Shown here piece after piece: positions 58,827 to 64,000 of a stretch of 64,000 nucleotides of DNA. Position numbers and translations under genes: made by a program. The stretch spans positions 792,034-856,033 of the forward strand of contig NZ_PCGR01000002.1 in the NCBI RefSeq assembly GCF_002798305.1. Reading direction: 5' to 3'. Numbering within the stretch: position 1 is the stretch's first letter; each line of letters starts with the position of its first letter. Below the pieces are notes generated by a model. That model was not told the origin of the DNA. It did not search any database and saw only the letters and a program-made list of their open reading frames with translations. The stretch is from Chryseomicrobium excrementi (GTDB taxonomy: Bacteria > Bacillota > Bacilli > Bacillales_A > Planococcaceae).

Positions 58827-59163
58827 GGGGTTGTCAGACGTTTCATTTCTTGTTAAGCTTAAAAGGAATTGAATATTATCTAGGTAGAGGCCGCAGAGCT
58901 TAAGAGTATGATACGGGAGTTTGACAGCTAAGATCGTGTTAAAAAGGAAGCTTTGCCGAAATGGAAGTGTGTCGTCACCACCTTCTATTGGGGTTATTTT
59001 GAATAAAAATAACACTGTCATTTGCATTCGGCAAATGGAGAGCTACAGTCAGTTGAGACAGTTAAGGGAATTCCCGTGTTAGCCAGCCTAAAGATAGTTT
59101 TTAGGCTGGCTTTTTGTTTCACTTTTAAATCTGTAACTCCGCCTAAAAGGAGGAGAAAAGCCA
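58827..59163. other. Non-coding stretch, possible gene remnants
   Basis: No gene is supported. Stops occur in all frames; short runs such as ELQSVETVKGIPVLAS (plus, near 59037-59085) look protein-like and might be debris of a neighbour such as lytH, but this cannot be shown. The stretch ends with the terminator at 59081-59115 and the NhaC ribosome site AAAAGGAGGAG. Confidence 0.5.
59081..59115 (+). terminator. Terminator before the NhaC gene
   Basis: AGCCAGCCTAAA (59081-59092) and TTTAGGCTGGCT (59100-59111), a 12-bp perfect stem with a T tail. It may have ended the former yunB transcript. Confidence 0.82.
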
Positions 59164-60729
59164 ATGGAAAGCACTATTTTTTCACTATTGCCGCCAATCT
59201 TGGCAATAGCTATGGTACTCATTACAAGAAGAGTACTGTTATCGCTAGGAGTCGGGATTGTCTCGGCAGCATTATTGTTACACGAATTTGCGCCGGTAGA
59301 GTCGGCCAAATCATTATGGACAGCGTTCCAGTTGTCATTCTGGGATGAAGGATTCAATGCGTATAACGTCTTTATTCTTCTATTTATTTTAAGTTTAGGA
59401 GTTATCACGGCACTTGTAACGTTATCTGGAGGCAGCAGAGCTTTTGCTGAATGGGCGATGAAGCGAGTAAAGACGCGCCGAGGTGCCAAGTTATTAACTG
59501 CATTCATCGGAATCTTGATTTTCATCGATGACTACTTCAATGCTCTTGCAGTAGGCCAGATTGCTCGACCAATCACGGATTCTCATAGAATCTCAAGAGC
59601 GAAGCTTGCGTACTTTATTGACTCCACGTCAGCACCTGTTTGTGTAGTCTCTCCTATTTCTAGCTGGGGAGCGTATCTCATCAGTCTTCTTGGAGGGATT
59701 TTCACAACGTATGCGATTGTGGCATACACACCGCTTGAAGCCTTTGTATTGATGGCTCCAATGAATTATTATGTAGTAGCTGCACTAGCGGTTGTATTCT
59801 TTGTTGCTGCAACTGATTTTGATCTGTTTGCTATGAAGTCTCATGAAAAACGCGCGCTTGAAACAGGGGAGCTATACGATCCTGAGAAGGATGTTGCTGG
59901 AGAATTGAAAGAAGAATTCCCGGTACACAATCACGGAAAAGTGACAGATTTAGTGATTCCGATTGTCACGCTTATCGTGGCAACGATTGGGGCCATGCTT
60001 GTAACTGGTAATCAGGCAGGTGGTTCATGGAACTTGTTCACGATTTTTGAAAATACAGATGTTCCAAAATCACTTTTAATCGGTGGACTTTCTGGAGTGG
60101 CTGTTGCCTTGTTCTTGTATCTCCGCCAGTTTGGTAAAAACCCTGAGGCAGATGCAACTCACATTACAACTGCGTTCATCTCCGGAATTCGTTCGATGAT
60201 GCCAGCAGTTTTAATCTTAGTGTTTGCTTGGGCATTGACGTATTTGATCTCTGAACTGCAAACGGGAGAATATTTAGCGGGCGTAGTCAATAACAACAAC
60301 ATTCCTGAGTGGATTTTGCCAGCACTATTATTTGTATTGACGGCTGTCATGGCGTTCTCAACTGGAACGTCTTGGGGATCTTTCGGTATTTTGATTCCTA
60401 TCGGGGCAGATATTGCGATGGCTGTGAATCCTGAACTACTACTTCCTGTTTTATCTGCTGTTTTAGCAGGAGCCGTATTCGGAGATCACTGTTCACCCAT
60501 CTCAGACACGACCATCATGTCAGCGACAGGAGCAGGTTCGAATCTGTATGATCATGTGACAACACAACTTCCTTATGCCATCATCAGCGCGGTGATTGCA
60601 ACTATAGGTTATCTGGTATTAGGCTTCACGGGTTCTGCTTGGATCGGCCTTGGTGTTGTGGTTTTATTACTCGTTGTATTATTTGTTTTTTGGACAGCAA
60701 AAGAAAAAGCACAAGCGCAAACTGCTTGA
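59164..60729 (+). CDS. NhaC-family sodium/proton antiporter
   Basis: A 521-residue membrane protein with about twelve helices. Typical NhaC features are FIGILIFIDDYFNALAVGQI, RAKLAYFIDSTSAPVCVVSPISSWGAY, FSTGTSWGSFGILIPIGADIA and FGDHCSPISDTTIMSATGAG. It exchanges Na+ for H+ or transports an organic acid; related genes handle malate-lactate or amino acids. Own terminator on both sides, so monocistronic. Confidence 0.9.
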   Translation: MESTIFSLLPPILAIAMVLITRRVLLSLGVGIVSAALLLHEFAPVESAKSLWTAFQLSFWDEGFNAYNVFILLFILSLGVITALVTLSGGSRAFAEWAMKRVKTRRGAKLLTAFIGILIFIDDYFNALAVGQIARPITDSHRISRAKLAYFIDSTSAPVCVVSPISSWGAYLISLLGGIFTTYAIVAYTPLEAFVLMAPMNYYVVAALAVVFFVAATDFDLFAMKSHEKRALETGELYDPEKDVAGELKEEFPVHNHGKVTDLVIPIVTLIVATIGAMLVTGNQAGGSWNLFTIFENTDVPKSLLIGGLSGVAVALFLYLRQFGKNPEADATHITTAFISGIRSMMPAVLILVFAWALTYLISELQTGEYLAGVVNNNNIPEWILPALLFVLTAVMAFSTGTSWGSFGILIPIGADIAMAVNPELLLPVLSAVLAGAVFGDHCSPISDTTIMSATGAGSNLYDHVTTQLPYAIISAVIATIGYLVLGFTGSAWIGLGVVVLLLVVLFVFWTAKEKAQAQTA

Positions 60730-60731
60730 TT

Positions 60732-60761
60732 AAATACCAGCCCCCGGGCTGGTATTTTTAG
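60732..60761 (+). terminator. Terminator after the NhaC gene
   Basis: AAATACCAGCCC and GGGCTGGTATTT, 12-bp stem, then TTTAG; the symmetric A/T flanks make it potentially bidirectional. Confidence 0.85.
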
Positions 60762-60838
60762 TAGCAGCGTGAATTGTGAGGAAGTCTAAAGTATGATATA
60801 TTGACATCAGGATAGACAGAAGGATGGAGGCAACCGCA

Positions 60839-61768
60839 ATGACATCTTGTAAACCCACATCGGAGCGCGAGCGCAAACCCGAATGGCTGAAAATCAAACT
60901 GAATACGAACGAAGAGTATACAGGTCTTAAGAAACTAATGCGAGAAAACAATTTACATACAGTCTGTGAAGAAGCACGCTGTCCAAACATTCATGAATGC
61001 TGGGGGACACGACGTACGGCAACGTTTATGATCCTAGGAGCCGTCTGTACACGTGCATGTCGTTTCTGTGCTGTGAAGACAGGTTTACCTACTGAACTGG
61101 ATCTTGCCGAGCCAGAACGTGTAGCAGACAGTGTCGTCATTATGAACTTAAAGCATGCTGTAGTGACAGCAGTTGCACGAGATGATTTAAAAGACGGTGG
61201 TTCTCAAGTGTTTGCTGAAACGGTACGCGCGATTCGCCGTAAAAATCCATTTACTACGGTAGAAGTGCTTCCATCAGATATGGGAGGCGTAGAAGAAAAC
61301 CTACGCACTTTGATGGATGCGAAACCAGACATCTTGAACCACAACATTGAGACAGTGCGTCGTTTGACTCCAAGAGTCCGGGCACGTGCCACTTATGATC
61401 GGTCACTGGAATTCTTACGTCGCGCTAAAGAGATGCAGCCAGAGATTCCAACGAAGTCCTCTCTAATGTTAGGTCTTGGAGAGACATGGGAAGAGATTAT
61501 TGAAGTGATGGATGATCTGCGTGCAAACAACGTGGACATCATGACAATTGGACAATACTTGCAACCAACGAAAAAACATTTAAAAGTACAAAAATACTAC
61601 ACACCGCATGAGTTTGGGAAACTACGCAAAATCGCTATGGAAAAAGGCTTCTCTCATTGCGAGGCTGGCCCTCTGGTACGAAGCAGTTATCATGCGGATG
61701 AGCAAGTCAATGCAGCAGCGAAACAACGACAAGCGGCGGGTGAAGAAGAACTCGCTTTACAGAAATAG
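60839..61768 (+). CDS. lipA: Lipoyl synthase
   Basis: A 309-residue radical SAM enzyme inserting two sulfurs into octanoyl groups. The auxiliary cluster cysteines are in [14 protein letters not shown], the radical SAM motif is CTRACRFC near residue 73, and the serine ligand of the second cluster is in [10 protein letters not shown] at the C-terminus. ATG 60839 lies 8 bases after GGATGGAGG; ATG 60824 is part of that ribosome site. It needs Fe-S clusters (SUF genes here) and acts on lipoyl carriers such as GcvH. Confidence 0.97.
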   Translation: MTSCKPTSERERKPEWLKIKLNTNEEYTGLKKLMRENNLHTVCEEARCPNIHECWGTRRTATFMILGAVCTRACRFCAVKTGLPTELDLAEPERVADSVVIMNLKHAVVTAVARDDLKDGGSQVFAETVRAIRRKNPFTTVEVLPSDMGGVEENLRTLMDAKPDILNHNIETVRRLTPRVRARATYDRSLEFLRRAKEMQPEIPTKSSLMLGLGETWEEIIEVMDDLRANNVDIMTIGQYLQPTKKHLKVQKYYTPHEFGKLRKIAMEKGFSHCEAGPLVRSSYHADEQVNAAAKQRQAAGEEELALQK

Positions 61769-61777
61769 GTGACGCGT

Positions 61778-62143
61778 TTGACACGTATTCATTTAGATGG
61801 CTATCAATATGAAGTGGTCGAAGAGTTCCGAGAAGGATTTAATCAAGAAACTTTAGAAGAACGCTATAGTGATGTTCTCCAAAAGTACGATTACATCTTT
61901 GGAGATTGGGGCTATGGTCAGTTACGACTTCGGGGGTTTTATGAAGACAAAAATCCAAAAGCTACTTTCGATACTAAAATCGGAACAATCCATGATTACA
62001 TTTTAGAGTTTTGTAATTTTGGCTGTGCGTATTTTTTGATCAAAAAGCTTGGTAAAATCCAAGTGCAACCTACACCTCCAGTGGAAGTTGGAGGTGAAGC
62101 TGAAGAATTAGCAGTAGAACAGAACGAAGAGAAGGCGGAATAA
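61778..62143 (+). CDS. yutD: YutD family protein (DUF1027)
   Basis: A 121-residue conserved Firmicute protein: YQYEVVEEFREGFNQETLEERYSDVL, YDYIFGDWGYGQLRLRGFY and ILEFCNFGCAYFLIKK. The last 25 residues are an acidic tail. TTG 61778 has TAGGTGA 5 bases upstream; GTG 61769 lies within it. Next to lipA as in B. subtilis. Function unknown. Confidence 0.88.
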   Translation: MTRIHLDGYQYEVVEEFREGFNQETLEERYSDVLQKYDYIFGDWGYGQLRLRGFYEDKNPKATFDTKIGTIHDYILEFCNFGCAYFLIKKLGKIQVQPTPPVEVGGEAEELAVEQNEEKAE

Positions 62144-62160
62144 TTCCACCTTCTCTTTTT
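62129..62160. terminator. Bidirectional terminator
   Basis: GAGAAGG.GGAAT and ATTCC.CCTTCTC (62129-62155) followed by TTTTT. It lies between convergent yutD and the flavoprotein, overlapping the end of both. Confidence 0.75.
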
Positions 62161-63232
62161 ATTTGTACTTATTCATAAAACGAGTGTCGATTTGATGCTT
62201 GATCCGCCAAGCAAGCTTTCCTTTAAAGTGCCAATTGCCATAGAGCAGAAGGCCTTCTCGGTTTCCAATAGAAAGAATGGAGAGTTGCGGTGACTTTGGT
62301 TCGTAGACTCGCAACTTTTGGTTCCCAACTAGTGCCTGTAAGTTGTACCAAAGAATAGGGCCTTGCTTGACGGCATGTACTCCGTTTTTGGCAAGGCTCG
62401 TTTTGGACGCAGTGAAATGCGCACAGTCACCCGCAGCAAAGATTGTCGGTTCATCTGTGGACTGCAAGGTACTTGTGACATTCAAAAAACCATCTGTCGT
62501 GGAAAGGCCACTGTCACGAAATATCGAAAAACTGGAGGCGCCAGTTAACCAAAATAGAGTGGTCGCTTCCAATACATTCCCGTTCTTTGTATGTACAGTT
62601 TCATTTTCCATTCGAATTACTTCATCTTCTACCATCAATGATATTCCTGCTTGCTGGACCACTTTGTGGAGTTCGGATTCTGCTCCAGTTCCTTTTAGAA
62701 GGGGAGAAGCGCTCACGAGTTGAACAGGAGTCGTCGAACCATTTTTCATCCGCCAGTGCTGTATCGAAAGAGCCATCTCAACAGCTGCGGCCCCGCCTCC
62801 AATTATTATGGGATGAGCAGTCGACCGGATTTTATTGATAGTGTCCATCATCTCATGGGTCGGTTTTACTTGTGGAGACACATCTTGAAATGCTTCAGGT
62901 ATGTCAATCGTAGATCCTATGTCAAATGACACGATGTCATAGCTGTAACTTGTCCCGCTCTTTCCGAAGAGTGTGCGTACGCGCGAGTCCACACGTTCAA
63001 TCGAATCTTCATAAAATAAAGCTCCTGCTATTCGGCAGAACGGAACGAGAGAGACACGTGTCTGTTCTTCTGAATACAGGCCTTCCGCATACCCTGAGAA
63101 CATCCCCGAATAATATTGATACTTCGATGCAGAGATGACTACAAGTCTGCAACCCGGAAGAGGTTCTTTTTGCCATGCCTTGATGATATGAAGGTGGGCA
63201 TGTCCAGCTCCTACTAATACAATCGTCTTCAT
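62159..63232 (-). CDS. NDH-2-like pyridine nucleotide/FAD oxidoreductase
   Basis: A 357-residue flavoprotein of the NDH-2/SelD-associated type: FAD-binding VLVGAGHAHLHIIKAW at the N-terminus, NAD-side IIIGGGAAAVEMALSIQ near 145, and the FAD contact IFAAGDCAHF near 268. There is no CxxxxC redox disulfide. Membrane segments are absent. Electron acceptor unknown. It shares one base with the upstream phosphotransferase gene (TGATG) and is probably translated with it. Confidence 0.8.
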   Translation of the reverse strand: MKTIVLVGAGHAHLHIIKAWQKEPLPGCRLVVISASKYQYYSGMFSGYAEGLYSEEQTRVSLVPFCRIAGALFYEDSIERVDSRVRTLFGKSGTSYSYDIVSFDIGSTIDIPEAFQDVSPQVKPTHEMMDTINKIRSTAHPIIIGGGAAAVEMALSIQHWRMKNGSTTPVQLVSASPLLKGTGAESELHKVVQQAGISLMVEDEVIRMENETVHTKNGNVLEATTLFWLTGASSFSIFRDSGLSTTDGFLNVTSTLQSTDEPTIFAAGDCAHFTASKTSLAKNGVHAVKQGPILWYNLQALVGNQKLRVYEPKSPQLSILSIGNREGLLLYGNWHFKGKLAWRIKHQIDTRFMNKYK

Positions 63233-63828
63233 CAGACACCGTCCTTTAAAATCTTTCTTGCTTCACTCAGTCTTTGAAACGCAGTAAATAATTCTACCGC
63301 CAGAAAAACTAGGGTGAGTAAAGTCAAATAACTAGGGAATAGAATCATAAGTGAGAAAAGAATAAATCCTTCAGTTCGTTCTGCAAGGCCCGCTTGATAA
63401 TAAAACGACTTCATCCCTTTTTTCTCAGTCAAAGCACCGACTGTCAAAAAAATGGTCATCGCCCAGATGATAGAGCACGCTAGTAATAAAAGAGCCCACA
63501 TCGAGTCTGGATACAAGAACGCTAGTCCGAGAATCACACTGATCTCTACCACTCGGTCATAGCTGATGTCTAGTAATGTACCCCAAGCAGATGATGTCGT
63601 CTTTCGAGCCATGGATCCATCGACAGCATCTAAAAATCCAGAGAGCCATAAAACGATTAATGCGAGGAAAGGTTGGCCAAGATAGATAAAGATCCCCGAT
63701 GTGACACCAATCACGAATGCTATATGAGTTACTTGAGTAGCCGTGAGACCAACTTTTAATAGCGAGGTAGCGGTGCGGTCAATAAACGGATCTACATATT
63801 TTCGTGCATGGGTATCAAGCATATTCAT
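63232..63828 (-). CDS. CDP-alcohol phosphatidyltransferase-like membrane protein
   Basis: A 198-residue membrane protein with the CDP-alcohol phosphotransferase signature: FLDAVDGSMARKTTSSAWGTLLDISYDRVVE, giving the D-G-x2-A-R-x8-G-x3-D-x3-D pattern. Several hydrophobic helices surround it. It would transfer a phosphoalcohol in lipid synthesis; it is not close to PgsA or PssA by eye, so the product is unknown. ATG 63828 follows GGAAAGCG; ATG 63822 is an alternative. Confidence 0.8.
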   Translation of the reverse strand: MNMLDTHARKYVDPFIDRTATSLLKVGLTATQVTHIAFVIGVTSGIFIYLGQPFLALIVLWLSGFLDAVDGSMARKTTSSAWGTLLDISYDRVVEISVILGLAFLYPDSMWALLLLACSIIWAMTIFLTVGALTEKKGMKSFYYQAGLAERTEGFILFSLMILFPSYLTLLTLVFLAVELFTAFQRLSEARKILKDGV

Positions 63829-63898
63829 CACGCTTTCCAATGGAATTATGGTATAGATTACATTATACACACATTTGACAAGAGAGGTGGTACCTTAG

Positions 63899-64000
63899 AT
63901 GACAAAACAAGCAGATTTAGTGATCCTTGGGGCTGGAGCAGCAGGACTGACCGCTGCGTTCACCGGAGCAGGATTTTCAAAAAAAGTGATCTTAATCGAC
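63899..64000 (+). CDS. FAD/NAD oxidoreductase, N-terminus only
   Basis: Thirty-four codons are visible before the window ends: MTKQADLVILGAGAAGLTAA and then KKVILID, a dinucleotide-binding GxGxxG fold as in mercuric-reductase or dihydrolipoamide dehydrogenase relatives. AGAGAGGTGG lies 8 bases upstream. Divergent from the phosphotransferase-flavoprotein pair, with about 70 bases between. Confidence 0.75.
   Translation, partial: MTKQADLVILGAGAAGLTAAFTGAGFSKKVILID

Noticed and set aside
63875-63880. TTGACA as a -35 element for the last gene
   Set aside because: It lies only about 20 bases before the start codon, leaving no room for a -10 box and ribosome site.

Overview
The window reads as chromosome of a low-to-moderate GC, Gram-positive member of the Bacillales. 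Gene order follows Bacillus subtilis for long stretches: cggR-gapA-pgk-tpiA-gpmI-eno; secG-esterase-rnr-smpB-ssrA; fadN-fadA-fadE-yusI-gcvH-yusE-metNPQ-sufCDSUB; yunF-yunE-yunD-yunB; lipA-yutD. Most genes have strong AGGAGG-type ribosome sites and A/G-rich codon use. The sporulation gene yunB is broken and no intact sporulation gene is seen, which fits a non-sporulating lineage such as those in the Planococcaceae; this placement is inference.

Layout. 1-0.83 kb: end of a TPM-domain membrane protein and a glutaredoxin-like protein. 0.86-8.0 kb: the glycolytic operon under its repressor CggR, with a recognisable promoter, operator and an internal terminator after gapA. 8-12.5 kb: secG, carboxylesterase, RNase R, SmpB and tmRNA. 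12.5-24.8 kb: a visibly more A/T-rich accessory region directly after ssrA. It holds a non-coding stretch with a strongly foldable segment, then a five-gene type III restriction-modification cluster (PLD/SNF2 helicase, DUF4391 protein, Mod methylase, a small protein with a possible nuclease signature, Res), a decayed XRE-type regulator, and an unrecognised two-gene unit (383-residue protein plus a zinc-ribbon/membrane protein). 25-36 kb: assorted metabolic and membrane genes (DmpA-like peptidase, short-chain dehydrogenase, DoxX-like/DUF4166/YndJ operon, PQQ-type sugar dehydrogenase lipoprotein, FAD amine oxidase, YpcP exonuclease, C39-like protein, STAS protein, thioredoxin). 36-41.5 kb: beta-oxidation operon with a FadR operator. 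41.5-45.6 kb: yusI, gcvH, a thioredoxin-like gene and an S-box controlled methionine ABC transporter. 46-51.3 kb: the SUF iron-sulfur cluster operon, with a PerR/Fur-like box over its promoter. 51.5-54.8 kb: a large Vpr-like secreted subtilase. 54.9-62.1 kb: yunF/E/D, the yunB pseudogene, an NhaC antiporter, lipA and yutD. 62.2-64 kb: a flavin disulfide-reductase-like protein and a CDP-alcohol phosphotransferase on the minus strand, divergent from a truncated second flavoprotein.

How the parts connect. LipA and GcvH share the lipoyl pathway, and LipA depends on Fe-S clusters built by SUF. CggR ties gapA expression to fructose-1,6-bisphosphate. SmpB, RNase R and tmRNA form the ribosome-rescue set. 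The least explained material is in the accessory island: the protein between mod and res, the orphan pair at 23.4-24.8 kb, and the folded non-coding segment after ssrA.
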